Of a DNA stretch of 64,000 nt, positions 12,587-26,471 are shown piece after piece; the first letter of the stretch is position 1, and each line of letters starts with the position of its first letter. The notes below the pieces were generated by a model. The model had not been told where the DNA came from. It saw only the letters and a program-made list of their open reading frames with translations, and ran no database searches. A program made the position numbers and the translations under genes. The stretch comes from Trema orientale (lineage: Eukaryota > Streptophyta > Magnoliopsida > Rosales > Cannabaceae), in the NCBI GenBank assembly GCA_002914845.1, contig JXTC01000221.1, positions 296,598-360,597 on the forward strand, written 5' to 3'.

Positions 12587-15348
12587 ATTTTTCTAAATCA
12601 CTTAACATAAAAATTTGTACCCATCTCCAAAAGTTGGAAGGTTCCTAGAAAATGCTCTTGCAACTTGCAACTGAAGCACATATTAAAAAAAAATTGGGGA
12701 CCGTAAGAACTGTTTTGCTTTAACAATCTATTAAAAGTTAATTGAGGAGCATAAGAATGTGGCAATTTGACATTTTTCCCTGTAATTAAAAGTTAATTGG
12801 ATCATTACCATTGAAACTTATTATTCCATGAACCTTATAAGAGTCTTTTCTTTCTAAAAAGTGTTCATGCATACTCCTACAATCGTGCAAATTCTATTGT
12901 CGACAGCAATTTCATCCTTGAACAGAGCCCAAAATAATCATCCAAATTTGGACAGTGAGGGAAGATCATATATGGTAAGGTTTTTTAACTTTTGAGATGG
13001 TTCAAGGAAGGTGCTGCAAGCTTTTGTGATATGACCTTCCACCATTTCATATTTTGAAGAACAAGTGGAGGTAGATGAGTGTTCCATTCCCATATCATAC
13101 ACAATTTTTTTTTCTCGCACCCTCTATTCCATTGGTTCAACGATGAAAACAAAGACGCAAATGCATTGGATATAATGGGAATTTTCTTTTACTTTTAATT
13201 TTTCTTTTGTATGACTGAAGAGAAATAAAATGAAGAAAAAGAAGTACAGTGAGTATGCAATATGAATAGCAAGTACCACTTTAAGGCTCAAGCAATCATG
13301 TAGTGTCTCAAAAATTTGCTGTTTGGAGCACTTGGTCTCTCATTTATTATGCGATGGACGAATCACATTCTTTCTTGAATTGGAATTTTGACATTTTTTG
13401 GACCAAATGGAACATATCATATATGCAAAATCAATAGGTCATGGGGTAATGCTAACAGGGGCACAACAATGTGGCAACTCCTGTTTTTTAATATTGACTT
13501 TTGTTTATTGTTCCTTATGATATTGATCATTGGTTCAAATTAATCTGAAGTGTTTTTTTTTTTTTTTGGTAAAGTTTGTGTGTAAATAACAGGGCTACTA
13601 CACTAACCCGACAACCTAGAACCATTGCCAAAAACGGAGTTAAGACTTAAGTTTAATGGTCAATTAGAGCCATTTAATCATGATAATCATCACAAAGATG
13701 TGGTCTCCTAGAAGATGATTAGTTTAACTTTTTGGTCTTTTGATGTAAGAGAACTAGTGATAGAGAATTCCAAGTGTCGAGTTGTCGGACCCCTCTCTTG
13801 CTAGTGCTCCCACTAACGCCATCACCAACATTCAGTCCCTCTCTGCCTAATGCTTTAATTTCTTTTTAATTTGATTTCGGCTGTAGCCCACTGTTTGTGT
13901 TTATCTCCATCCATTGACTTAGAAAGTGACGAAAGCCGAAATATGAGGACCAAAAGCACAAGCCACTAAAGTGGCGTTTGGTACCACGGAAAAATTAAAA
14001 TCTAGGAGAGGCTGGTTTGGAAAATTCCCTCTCTACCTTATATGGTCAAACAATATATCAATTTTTATTGGTAGGAACAAAAAATAATTTTAAGCCTTAA
14101 AATTCTCCACCGTCAGTAATCACAAGACTGGAAAAGTAGTTCCATAATGCTTACTTGATATTATAGGGAAATTCTTGTAAGATGTGTTGAGCCTAACTTT
14201 ACGAAGATCTCCACAAACAAAATATTAGGGATCGGTATGGGGTTAGAAAGTGGTCATAAACTCACCTCTTGGGCTGTCCCAATGAACATTTTAATAGTAA
14301 GAGCTTAATAGTAGGATTTTTTATTTTCGGCATTTATTTCGGTCGACCTAGTTTTTCTAGTATATAAATATACTAGAATGTGTAATTTGGGTAAGTGATA
14401 TTATGGAGAGAATTCGCGAAGTCAAAGAGAGGTTGTGAGGTATGAGATTTTTTGTAATCTTTTTTCTTTATCATAGTGAAAATTTGTAGATTATAATTGC
14501 GAAAAGTGGATGTAGTTCTCCTATTAAGAGTGAACTACTATAAATTTTGTATGTATTGCTTATTTTCCATTTATAATTTATTGCTCTTAGTTGTGAAAGA
14601 TTAGAGCACGCTAACTTATAATAATTTTATGATAGCGTAGTAAAATATACTTAAAATAGTTATATACTAAATTTACATATTATTTGATTATGATATGATC
14701 TGACGTTCAGATTTGTGCAGTATTAGTTCGTATCATGTCGGTAAATGTCTCTTCGTATAAATAAAATATTTATTCATTTTAATGATTTCTAATGATACAA
14801 TGAGCACCAAAAAAGGCTTATCGAGCAGATTATATAACTTGCAAAATAAATAGTGGGGTGACACTAATTGATTGTTTCGATAAATTAAAACAGAAATTTT
14901 TGATGCTCGAAAGGCTCATGTTGGTGAATACAAGAGAAAGGCAGATTGACTTATGAGAAAAGTTGATAAACACCCAAAAGGCGAAAGCCAAGTAGCTGAG
15001 AATGGATAGTGTCTAAGCCATGCAAGCAACTGTTTGCAGTGCGTCCACATGCATTCAATTTAATTTGCTTGTGTAGTTTTTGTATATATGTGCAAAATAT
15101 ATATTATGGTAAAGTTGACTTTTTCTGTGGGCTAAAGGGGGTAAAAAAGCATCATCATCATTCTGTTGCAATTTGGGTGGGGTGCACCATCACACTCATA
15201 AAACCCAATATACCACCTTTTCTACCACTCATCACTACCCATAAAACCCCAGTAAGTACCCTCTCTTCCCCCCAAGCCATCCCTTGCTAAAGGCCATCTT
15301 GAGATCTCAAATTTTTTCCAGAAGAGGATTAACGAGAGATTACCCAAT
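12587..15348. other. Intergenic region upstream of the PSY gene
   Basis: Mostly AT-rich DNA. The stretch 13850-13905 matches 17838-17887 and marks the left end of duplicated unit 1. Around 14330-14590 a stretch with a TATATAAATA element and a later AGTGGATGTAGTTCTC resembles the end of a degraded copia LTR, but no second LTR or target duplication supports this. The 250 bases before the PSY ATG hold no clear motif beyond AT-rich TATA-like runs. Confidence 0.4.
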
Positions 15349-15841
15349 ATGGCTCTTAGCATCAAGACTACTCATGTTCTAGTTTCTCTCATAGGACTAC
15401 TCCTCATTATTCAATTATTTTCAGGTGATGGAATTACTTTTTGATAATTATTTATGTATATTCAGATAGCTTAATTAGCTAAACTATACTAATTTTTTTT
15501 TTCCCATTTTTTGCAGGCAGAGTTGAACGCTTCAATGAGGCCAACAATAACCCCATCCACTCACTACAAGAGGTATAATATACTTACAATGTATTTGATA
15601 TAAATGTTAAAACATACATATAAGTCAATTGATTACATCATGATTAAAGATTGGATTATATGATGAGGTTTATTTTATCTTGGTAGCTAACAAATGGTTT
15701 TAAATTTACAAATTTGTGAAGGAGGGGAAGCGTATGAAATTCAGTTGGAGAAAGCTTGCCATGCTTGAAGCAGTGTTGGACTATGATGACGCTGAACCCA
15801 ACCCGAGGCATGACCCTAGAAGGAAAAGATCAAACCCTTAA
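15349..15841 (+). CDS. PSY: Precursor of a PSY-type sulfated peptide hormone
   Basis: Encodes a small secreted precursor of the PSY (plant peptide containing sulfated tyrosine) family, whose tyrosine-sulfated products promote cell expansion and balance growth against stress. Exons 15349-15424, 15517-15572 and 15722-15841 give 83 residues. Residues 1 to about 26 form a signal peptide (HVLVSLIGLLLIIQLFSG). A basic middle part (FSWRKLAML) follows. The conserved C-terminal motif is DYDDAEPNPRHDP, with the DY dipeptide that tyrosylprotein sulfotransferase modifies, then a basic tail RRKRSNP. The motif fits the family pattern DYxDxxxNxxHDP. The ATG chosen gives the signal peptide directly. The third-exon acceptor (AG at 15720-15721) is inferred from frame. 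Too short to appear as a single open frame, since each exon is under 130 bases. Confidence 0.85.
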
Positions 15842-17344
15842 TACTATGCCTATGGATCAAGCTTAATCATATATATATATATAATATATCTTTATCTATA
15901 TAAATACATGTAACAGACGTACTACTTACTCCCACTAGCTTTCCCTCTCTCTCTAGGCAGAGGTTTTGGTAAATTTCATATGATGAGACATGTGAATGTG
16001 ATCGATTTTATTCTAATCTAGTAGTACCTATATTTGTATAATATCTCTACGTGGGTATGTAGTACCGAGGCATTAAAGTATGAGCGTACCACTTTTATTT
16101 TCCATCATAAATATCAGTTCTATTTTGTTATAAGATATTTATTAATGGGTCAATATTTATAAATCAATTAGAGAGTTTAATCTTTGTCAGGAACCGACCA
16201 TTTTTAAGATTCTGAATTTTGATATCGATCAAGTGTTAAAAGCATTATATATTAGTTTTACTACATAGAAATTGGCAACCCAAAAGGCCAATGCTCATGT
16301 TGGTGTGCAGTAAAAGGATTGCCCTATAGTTTCAAGATAATATGGAACATAGAAAGGACACTAGGAATAAATTTGTTCGGATTTGTTTGTTTAAACGTTT
16401 CACCATAACGTTATGTTCCCTTTTTCCTTTTCTTGCATGATTTGTTCTTTTTTTTTTCCCTCACATGCCGCTATATGAGACCTGCAGATTGATATTCTTA
16501 TAATATGGATAGATACAGTGTGATATGTGGGGCCAATCTAAATATGCACAATATATCGATAGGACATCACTTCGAGTACAGCCCATCCCCCTAAACAGAT
16601 ATGGTCTTTCTTTTTGTACAAGCCTAATTGTTGCATGAGTCAAGTTCCACTCTTTAATATTTGGTCCTAAAAATTTCCAATTTATCTGCATTAAAATCTT
16701 GGAAAATGTTAATTTTTTTTTTCACTGTTATGACGTATTGGAATTGGGGATTTTCTTTGTTTGAATTATCAAATGTTTGACTATCAAGTTGGTTAGAAAA
16801 TTGGGATTTCGGAACTGCAAGAGCCAGATATGTTTGTTTGCTTTTATACACTTTGAGCTTTGTTGTTGACACTCACATTTATAAATGAGGTGCCCATCAA
16901 CCCAAAAGGCATAGCTCTTCTTCCCATTTATTTTAGTCACTAGTGAATGGTGGTTATTTCTGGTTAAACTCTTGTTGCTTTCAAACTCTACTCTTTTGAA
17001 GAAAGACAATGAAATATACCCACTAGTGTTTGCTTTACATTTTTATTTATTTATTTATTTCCATTAACTTTTATCCAATAAATAATATAACTAGGCCATG
17101 CTTTGCATATATGACATCAAATTACCGCAAATATTTTCCTCTGTATCTGCTCAACTTAGCTTTCTCCATTGGTTTAGTGATATGTATGAAAGAATAGAAC
17201 ATAAGAATATAGAAACATAGGTGCAAAATACTTTTATTTCGAGTCAATTTAAAATAGAGGAAAGACAATTGCATTTTGATGCTCCCACGTAATTCTGATC
17301 CCATAAGACATCAGTTGCTAACAGTGATTTTTTTTTTCACCCAC

Positions 17345-17765
17345 AAACAATCTGGGCTTACAAAATGACAATAACATGCAAACGGAATAGAAAGAAGCAA
17401 TACGACACAAACCTTAAAAAACGACATCAAATATAGAAAGGGCAATTGTCGCAGATATGACATAGTCCATAAAACGAAAAAAAATGCATAACATCCAAAA
17501 ACGATCTGAACACGTAAATGATAATCATACCAGAAAACGACATGAGCTAGAAAAATACAGCATAATATAATAAAACCAACATGAATACTAGATACGACAA
17601 AAATGAAAATAATACATTAAACGCCATCATCCACGAAAACTACAATAATAGGAAACTACAATAATTTCGAAATACGACACGACTCGTGGAAACAATCTTT
17701 GGACTGCAGAAGAAAAGAAAGAACAAATTTTGTAAGGACACCAACATTAGAAACGACAATAATGT
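17345..17765. repeat. ACGACA-rich degenerate repeat, copy 2
   Basis: Begins soon after ATCAGTTGCTAACAG and carries AAACGACA-like motifs throughout. It can be aligned with copy 3: ATATGACATAGTCCATAAAA here corresponds to ATATGACATATTCCATAAAA there, and the right shoulders GGACACCAACATTAGA and GGACACCAACAATAGA match. Both are followed by a shared tail with GGAGCACCTTTCGTTCTGTC or GGAGCGCCTTTCATTCTGTC. Confidence 0.75.
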
Positions 17766-17837
17766 CAATTAATAGGACTGAGGAGCACCTTTCGTTCTGT
17801 CCGATCCTTGAATTGATTATACAGTTTCGATTAGTTT

Positions 17838-19359
17838 TCTTTTTTATTTTGATTTCGACTGTAGCACACTCTGCGTTTGTCTCCACTACTATCTTCCCTT
17901 CTCTCTTTGCAATGGTTTTGTTAATTTCATATACTGATGAGAACTTGTTATGGTATTCTAAATTAGTTAATGAATGTCTACATGCATTATTAGTTGGGAC
18001 TGAGATCTCAAAAGTAGTACTAGTATTTGTATAATAACTCTTCATGGGTATGTAGTACCGAGGCATTAAAGTATGAGGGTACCACTAATTTTTTTTTTTT
18101 TTCATCTCCCATATATTATATATCAGTTCTATTTCAATATTAAACATTTATTTAATGGGTGGATTTTTATAATTGAATAAGAGTAGCGGGCTTAGCTACT
18201 GTTTTCAAGTTGAAGATTGTTTAATATTGGTCCGGAACTCACGACTAGTTTTAATTTTAACCTTCTGAATTTTGATACCGATCATTAAGTATAAAAGCAT
18301 TATTATTTTACTACATAGTTGGGAACCCAAAAGCCCAAAACTCATGTTGGTGCGCTGTAAAAGGACTGTCCTATAGTTTTGTTTTGTTTTTTTCGAGGTG
18401 AAGGACTGTCCTATAGTTGTATGATAAATTTGGAAGAGAAAAAGGACACTACGAATAAATTTGAAGGATATTTGTTCGTTTGAACTTTTACTAAATATGT
18501 GAATGTGATGTTCCTTTTCTTGCATGCATTTTTTCCCGCATGCCGCTGTATGAAACCCGCACATTGATATTCTTATCATATGTAAGGGCCGATCCAAATA
18601 TGCAACATATACATATCGATGGGACATCACTTCTTGTACACCCCACCCCCCTAAACGGATATTGCCTTTCTTTTGTACAGTTCAATAGTTGCATGAGTCA
18701 AGTTCCACTCTTTAACTTTCAACCCAAAAAAAAAAAAAAAAAGTTCCACTCCTTAACATTTGGTCCAAAAAAGTCTAAGTTATCTGCATTAAAAATCTTG
18801 GAAAACGTTATTTCTTTTATAAAGTGGATTTTTATAAAAGCTTTGACTAGTAAATTGCTTAGAGAATTGAAAATTCTAAACTACAAGGGCCAGATATGTT
18901 TGTTTCCCTTTACAGACACTTTAAGCTTTGTTGTTGATGATTACTAAAAAACAAAAAAAAAACAAAAAAAACCTTTGTTGTTGATTCTTGAGATTTATAA
19001 ATGAGATTACCACCAACCCAAAGCATTAGTTCTTATTAGTTTGATAACCAGGGAAGGGTTGTTTCTTTTTAAACTCTTGCTACTTGCAAACTCTACTTTT
19101 TAAAGAGAGACAATGAAAGACAGCCTTTGGTTCCTCTTTCCTTTTTAATTTCCTAAATAATAAAAAAATAAAACTAGGCCATGCTAATTTGTTTGAGAAA
19201 TGTATATGTGCTTCGAAAGAGTTTGCATCAAAGAATAAAACATAAGAAATAGAAACATAGGTGCAAATTACTCTTCTGAGATTATTCGAGTCAATTTAAA
19301 ATAGACAATTGCGTTTTGATGCTCCACATATCCCCTGATACCATAAGCCATCAGTTGCT
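17838..19359. repeat. Tandem segmental duplication, unit 2, left part (PSY gene missing)
   Basis: Matches unit 1 from 13850-13905 and then, after a jump near a CTCC sequence around 17885, from about 15925 onward. The segment corresponding to about 13905-15925, which holds the PSY gene in unit 1, has no counterpart here. At 19359 the unit is cut by a copia element and resumes at 28054. Confidence 0.65.
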
Positions 19360-19833
19360 TGTTGGTTTTAAAAACGATTTTTCGTAGCAGAAGATTGGCC
19401 TAGGAATATTCAAAAAATTTCTCAAAATAATTGACTATATGAGTGCGTAGTATTAATTCATAGCAAATAGGAACATACAAATAGAATAGATCTAATACCT
19501 CTTGTAGCCTATCAGCGGATCCTAGCTTTACTATCTTCTAAAACACGATCTTCCAATCCAAGCTTCAAGCACAACTGGATGAACGTGTGGGCGTTGCGTA
19601 CAATTTCTTAAAAACACACACTTTAGGCACTTGCAATTTTCTTAATACATGATATTGCAAGAGTTTGTTCTACAGAGAATAGGAAGACTCTCTTCTTTTT
19701 CTCTCTAGTTTATAGAGGCTCTGTAGAAAATAATACGTAGTGTATCTTTATTATCTGCTAGAGTTTCCTTTATATATATATATATATATATTTATTAAAT
19801 TATTTAATAAATAAACTAATATATTAATCAAAT

Positions 19834-19867
<34 letters not shown>

Positions 19868-21207
19868 GTTACTTTTTTTGTTTTTAATAAGAAAACATAA
19901 GTTGCTTTTTTTTATAGTAAACATAAGTTTATATATATATATATTTAAATTAATTAATCTAATTAATTAATATATATATATCTCAAAAAAAAATTTTAGT
20001 CAGTTTCCCAGTTTCTATTTATCTAATTATCTAATAATTAGATATTTCTACATTCAAAATTTAAATAAATTAGGAAACTTATACATCCATAAATTTAAAT
20101 TAATTAATTAATTAAGTAATTAATTAATAATTATTATTAATTTTATATATAGATAAACTATTTATCTAGACAAAGTGTGCAGTAACAGAAATAATGTAAT
20201 ATCCAGTACAGTGTTTGTAAGAGATGGACTTGGGGACCTATGGACCTGTAATTCAAGCTCCAATAAATTATGACAATTAATTAAACTCTTTAATTAATTT
20301 GTCTAATTTATTAATTCCAGTATTACTCCACTAAAAATCCAAAATTGCACTCTTGAAATTACGGAATTAATTTACTCAGAAAACAACGAGCAGTCCATCG
20401 ATTTAATCATTACATGTAGTTCAATCCTCCATAGACAATTCATAATTGGAGCTAGGTTATATTCTGTTTACCTCTCCAATTACATCTTTATCCTTGTATA
20501 CCATTGATTCTCTAATGAACAATTAATTTATAAATCTATTATAAATTGAGTACTCAAACTGTCCAAGTCCTGAATTAATATACAAGGGAATTATCTTTCC
20601 AGCTTCCTAATGGAAGGAATGGATTCCATACCTGTAAGCTACATTCCCAGCTACTCATCTCATCATGCTCCCAAAATACAAGTATTTCGATCTGTTTACG
20701 AAACAAACCTTTAACAAGTATGTCAAAGAACATAATACTATAAATAGGAGTCTATAACTACTCAGAATTAAGATTGATCTACATATGATCATCTAGTGAT
20801 ATTATTTGAACTCTCAATAGTTAACGGAATTTATATGAGATTCAAATCATGTCTGGTCCAGTCCTATATAATCGAATTATATAAAGTACCTCCATTGTGA
20901 TGTCTACACATCAAAAGTCCAGATAAGACTATTACATTCTCAATGTTAATGGACCGTACTAATAATATTTAATTAAAGATCCTAAACTTTAATTAATTAT
21001 TACGGACTATATTTAGTTTATTTTCCATAAATTTAATCCTCATGTACATAACACTTATATACTAAATTTATGGTCACATAAATAAATTAGGGATTTTCTG
21101 ATATTTAAAGACATACCAATTATGCACAAATTCAAATAGAAAAATGTCATTTTATTAATTCAGCAAATATCCAAAATATACATTCTTTTAGGGCATAAAC
21201 TCTAATA
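19360..21207 (-). repeat. 3' LTR of the copia element (left on the plus strand)
   Basis: About 1.85 kb, long for a copia LTR. It contains TA-rich microsatellite tracts near 19770 and 19840. A polypurine-tract sequence adjoins its right end, which fixes it as the 3' LTR of a minus-strand element. Confidence 0.9.
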
Positions 21208-24200
21208 ATCTCCCACTTGCCCTAAAGCAGGTGAGATATGTCTCTCAGTCCTAAAATCTCCAAGTGACTCTCAAAGTCAATGGCTTATCCATGTTTGGAA
21301 TAACTTCCAAATCAGTAAAGAACTTTCTGAGCCAAACTGCTTTTTAGCTGCTTTATAAGCTGCTATGTATTCTGCTTCCATAGTAGAATCTGCAGTGCTG
21401 GATTGTTTAACACTTCTCCAGACAACGGCTCAATCACCAAGAGTGAACACTGACCCAGACGTCGACTTTCGAGTATCTTTGTCTGATTGAAAATCAGAAT
21501 CAGTGTAACCAGTAGGAATCAGTCCTGACTTGAATAAACCAGCATATAATTTCTCGTTCTCCAAAGATACTTGAGAATATGCTTTACTGCTATCCAGTGA
21601 TCTAATCCTGGATTTGATTGAAAATGACTGACTATCCCTACTGCGTAGCATATGTCAGGCCTAGTACACAACATGGCGTACATAAGGCTACCAACTGCAG
21701 ACGCATAAGGAACTCGTCTCATATCCTCTTCCTCTTGAGGTGTCTTGGGACATTGCTCTTTAGAAAGGATAACTCCATGTCGAGAAGGTAACTGTCCTTT
21801 CTTAGAGTTTTGCATCGAAAAATGAATGAGCACTTTATCAATATAAGATGCTTGAGACAGTGTCAAAAGTCTGTTCTTGCGATCTCGAATAATCTGGATC
21901 CCAAGGATATAACTTGCTTCTCCTAAATCTTTCATTTGGAATTGCTCGGCTAGCCACTTCTTTACATTAGATAATATTTCTACAGCATTCCCAATGAGCA
22001 AAATATCATCTACATAAAGAACTAGGAAGACCACTTTCTTGTCTTTGATGTACTTATATACACAAGGTTCATCAACATTTTGATTGAAACCATAAGACTT
22101 GATCGTCTCATCAAATCTTAGATTCCATGATCTTGAAGCTTGCTTAAGTCCATAAATAGACCTAAATAGCTTACAGATTTTCTGCTCTTGGCCTTTAGCT
22201 ACAAAACCTTTTGGTTGCACCATATAGATGCTTTCTTCAAGATAGCCATTCAAAAAAGCTGTCTTGACATCTATTTTCCATATTTCCTAGTCTAAACATG
22301 CAACAATGGATAAGAGGATACGTATAGATTTAAGCATTGCTACTGGTGAGAAAGTCTCCTCATAGTCAACTCCCTCTTTTTGGGTATAACCCTTTGCCAC
22401 TAACCTAGCCTTGAACGTTTCAATTTTTCTATCTACACCTCTTTTTCTTTTATAGATCTATTTACATCCAATGGGCCTGACATCTTCAGGTAGATCTACA
22501 AGTTCCCAGATAGAATTGGAATATATAGATTCTATTTCTTGGATCATAGCCTTTTGCCATTTTTCCTTATCAGAATCTTTCATTGCATGCTTGTATGTCA
22601 ATAGGTCATCTTGGCTACTATCGGAAACAGCAACATGTACTTTTCTAACTTCCCTGTAGCGAGCAGGTGGTCTAATAACCCTCTTACTACGTCGAGTTGC
22701 CAAGGTATTCTGATTTGGAATAGTGGTCTCATAATTTTATCGTTCAATAACTGTTGTTGGTTGTGGTCTGATCTGATCAGAAAGTAATTCCTCTAGTACA
22801 ACTTTACTTCGAGGTTTGAAATCTGTCATATAGTCATTTTCAAGAAAAGTGGCATTTGTCGATATAAATACCTTTTTCTCTTGAGGACTATAAAACAAAC
22901 CTACTCTCGTACCTTTTGGATAACCTACAAATAAACAAACCTCTGTATGTGGTTCTAGTTTTCCAGTCTTTCCTTTCAGTACATATGTTGGACACCGCCA
23001 TATACAGATGTGACGTAAACTAGGCTTGTGCCCATTCTACAACTCTAAAGGTGTCTTTTGGATAGACTTGAAGGTATTACATTCAAAATGTAAATAGTAG
23101 TTTGAAGTGCATAACCCCAGAATGAGAGTGGTAGGGAAGTGTAGCTCATCATTGATCTAACCATATCAAGTAACGTTCGGTTTCTTCTTTCTGCAACACC
23201 ATTCTATTGTGGTGTTCCAGGTGCTGTGAGTTGGGATAGGATGCCATTCTTCAGCAAGTGATCCTTGAATTCATTATCAAGGTATTCATCTCCTCGATCT
23301 GATCGAAGAGTTTTTAGTGACTTACCTAATTACTTTTTAGCTTTTGCTGTGAATTCTTTAAACTTTTCAAAAGTTTCAGATTTTCTTTGTATTAGTTATA
23401 CGTATCCATATCGTGAATAATCATCAATAAATGTGACAAAATATTCGTAACCACCTCTTGTTTGTATATTCAATGGACCATATACATCGCTATGCACAAG
23501 CTCAAGCGGTTCTTTGGCACTTTCGCCTTTTGCTGAGAAAGGTTTCTTAGTCATTTTCCCTTCTAAACAAGATTCACAAACTGGTAGAGTGCTAACTTTT
23601 AGCTCTCTTAAAGGACCATCCTTTACAAGTCTGTTTATCCTATCTAGATTGATATGTCCTAACCTAAGGTGCCAAATATATGTATCGTCGTCATGAAAAA
23701 TCTTTTGCTTTTTAGGTTTGGGATGCTCTACTTTAAATATTTCGGTATTAAGCAGTGATTGTTCGTCCGGCCTTAACATATAAAGTTCATTCTCCATTTT
23801 TGCAGAACAAATATTTAAACCATTTCTAGAAATAATAATCTCATTATTAAGAAAAGAAACACCAAACATTTGTTCTAATAATCTTGACATAGAAATCAAA
23901 TTCCTACGAAAACCAGGAATATAATAAACATTGTTTAATAACAAAAATTTATTTCTAAAATGAAGACGGACAACTCCTACTGCTTTTGCCGAAACTTTGG
24001 CTCCATTGCCTACTCTCTTTATGAATTCCCCGTCAGCAAGTTCTCTTGAAGAACTAAGCATCTGAAAAGAAGAACAAACATGATTAGCGGCTCTTGAATC
24101 AATTATCCAGGGAGATATATCAAATAAATCTTCTTCCACTAAACAAGCTTCTTAAACAAGTAAATCATATTTACTTTTCTTCTTCTCTTTTAATTCGGAG

Positions 24201-25930
24201 AGATACTTATTACAGTTTCTCTTCCAATGCCCTTCAACTTCGCAGTGAAAATATTTTCCGCTAGGCTTTTTGTCCTTAGAGTTGTTCTTCTTGGTACTTG
24301 TATTGCCCTTCTTACTCTTTTTGGGCTTAGATCCAGAGGCACCCTTGCTCTTCCTCTTCTTATTTTTGTTAGAGGTAGAGGGATTTTCTTCTGCAACATT
24401 TGCTTCAGCAACAGTTGCTGAGCTATCTTTACCTTTATCTTTCGATATCGATTCAAAGGTTTGCAGTTCATTGAGCAGTTGAGTCATCGTATAATTCAAC
24501 TTATTCATAACATAGTTGCTCTTGAACTGAAGAAAATCATGTGAGAGTGATTCCAGAATCATACTCACTTGGGTGCGGTCATCGATCGTAGTCCGTGAAC
24601 TTCAGCCTCTCCAAAGTAATTGATCATGTTCAAAACATGATCTCTCACTGGAGTTCCTCTCTTCATCTTCACATTCATAGCCTTTTTAATGGCGTCATGA
24701 CGAGATTGATCAGATTGTTGCCCCAACATGGCCTGGAGAGACTCCATTATCTCATAAACAGTCTCCATCTTTTCGTGCTTAGCTCTAAGCACGTCAGTCA
24801 TGCCTGCTAACATGTAGCAGCGAGCTTTATTATTGGCATGAGTCCACTTTTTATAGCTTTCTTGTGCAGCACGAGTAGCATTAGCGGCGGGTTGTGGAGG
24901 ACATTCCTTCGTAAGCACAAACTTGTAGTCTTCACTAACGAGCACAATGTTCATATTACTTTTCCACTTGATAAAATTATCTCCAGTTAATTTTCCGTTT
25001 GCGAGTAAAGCGATAATAGGATTCGAGATCAACATGTTTGCTGAAATTAAATAAATAAAATAACATTCAACATATTTGAAAATAAATATCACAAAGAATT
25101 CAGAATAGTAAACGTGATGTATGATACAAGTAAGTAAACACATAAACTTATTTACTAATTCCACGGTAATTCAATTTTCTCTAATTAGGTGCCGTCGTAG
25201 GATAGGTCACATAATTATTAATTGAATTGAGACATTCTCAATTAATAAATAAAACATCAAAATATCTCATATTTTCTTTTATTTATTAACTACCGTTTTA
25301 TGGTCAAGATACTATTAACAGTTTAATTATACCCTCATGAGTGTGACCCATTATTTCAGATTTTAGCAACTTAACTCAAAATTGCCGCCGTAGGGTAGGT
25401 CAATTTTGAAATACATTCTAAAATCCTATCTATTGGAAATTAAGCCTTGTTATTAATTTAAATGGACACCCTCCATAGGGAGGACGAAATCTAAGCGTCT
25501 ATAGGCGCCAATTAAATCTCACGGTGCTTAATTAATAATGGAGACCGTGGGATATATTGTCATATACCCTTCTCCCACTCATTATTTTAAAATATTATGT
25601 GTTTTTACTAATAAACATCTAATGTTTTATTTAACCTAGTTATTATATCTAATATAATTTTCTAGGTTAATCTATTAGTCCAATCTAATTGGTCCTAAAT
25701 AAATTACTAGATTTTCTAAAAATCTAAATTTATTCTTATAGGAATAATTTGGCTAATCTAATTAATCTAATTAATAAGGATAGCCTAAATTAAATAAGTG
25801 TGATATTACCAAAATTTAACTATTATATTTAAATAACATTATTCAATTTTTTTATTCCTATTTAATTATTTAATCTAATTAAATTAGTTATATTCTAACT
25901 AAACTATTTTAGTATGAATATAACATGTAT

Positions 25931-26221
25931 NNNNNNNNNNNNNNNNNNNNNNNNNNNNNNNNNNNNNNNNNNNNNNNNNNNNNNNNNNNNNNNNNNNNNN
26001 NNNNNNNNNNNNNNNNNNNNNNNNNNNNNNNNNNNNNNNNNNNNNNNNNNNNNNNNNNNNNNNNNNNNNNNNNNNNNNNNNNNNNNNNNNNNNNNNNNNN
26101 NNNNNNNNNNNNNNNNNNNNNNNNNNNNNNNNNNNNNNNNNNNNNNNNNNNNNNNNNNNNNNNNNNNNNNNNNNNNNNNNNNNNNNNNNNNNNNNNNNNN
26201 NNNNNNNNNNNNNNNNNNNNN
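25931..26221. other. Assembly gap (291 N) inside the copia leader
   Basis: A run of N between the gag region and the 5' LTR of the copia element. Nothing can be read here, and open frames that cross it are artefacts. Confidence 0.99.
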
Positions 26222-26471
26222 AAGAAAGAAAAAATACAAACAAAGCCTATACCCCAAAATTAGGGTTTACATCTTTTGATCTAATCAAAATAAATTGTAA
26301 AAAATTAAAACCTAAGAAACTATATAATTAACGACCAAATATCAACCATATATCCATCATATGATCACTTATCTATTCATCATCAAATAAATATAAAAAA
26401 TAATGCAATACCCACTTATGCATACAAATAATTAATACTATATACTCATATAACCTGGCTCTGGTACCAAT

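Larger units (their letters stand above)
13850..17837. repeat. Tandem segmental duplication, unit 1 (contains the PSY gene)
   Basis: Left part (13850-13905) matches 17838-17887. The part from about 15925 to 17340 matches about 17887-19359 in the same order. The terminal ACGACA repeat (17345-17837) matches 28085-28470. Shared landmarks include GTAGTACCGAGGCATTAAAG (near 16060 and 18054) and GAAACATAGGTGCAAA (near 17212 and 19252). Similarity is visible but interrupted by many small differences, so the event is old. Ends are approximate. Confidence 0.7.

Noticed and set aside
14330-14590. Degraded copia LTR upstream of the PSY gene
   Set aside because: Only LTR-like texture is visible; no partner LTR, clear ends or target duplication could be found.
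16461-18947. Cluster of 60-140 codon frames on both strands
   Set aside because: They lie in the duplicated non-coding units, are not conserved between the units, and resemble no protein.
25899-26279. Several open frames of more than 110 codons
   Set aside because: They consist mostly of N and exist only because the gap has no stop codons.
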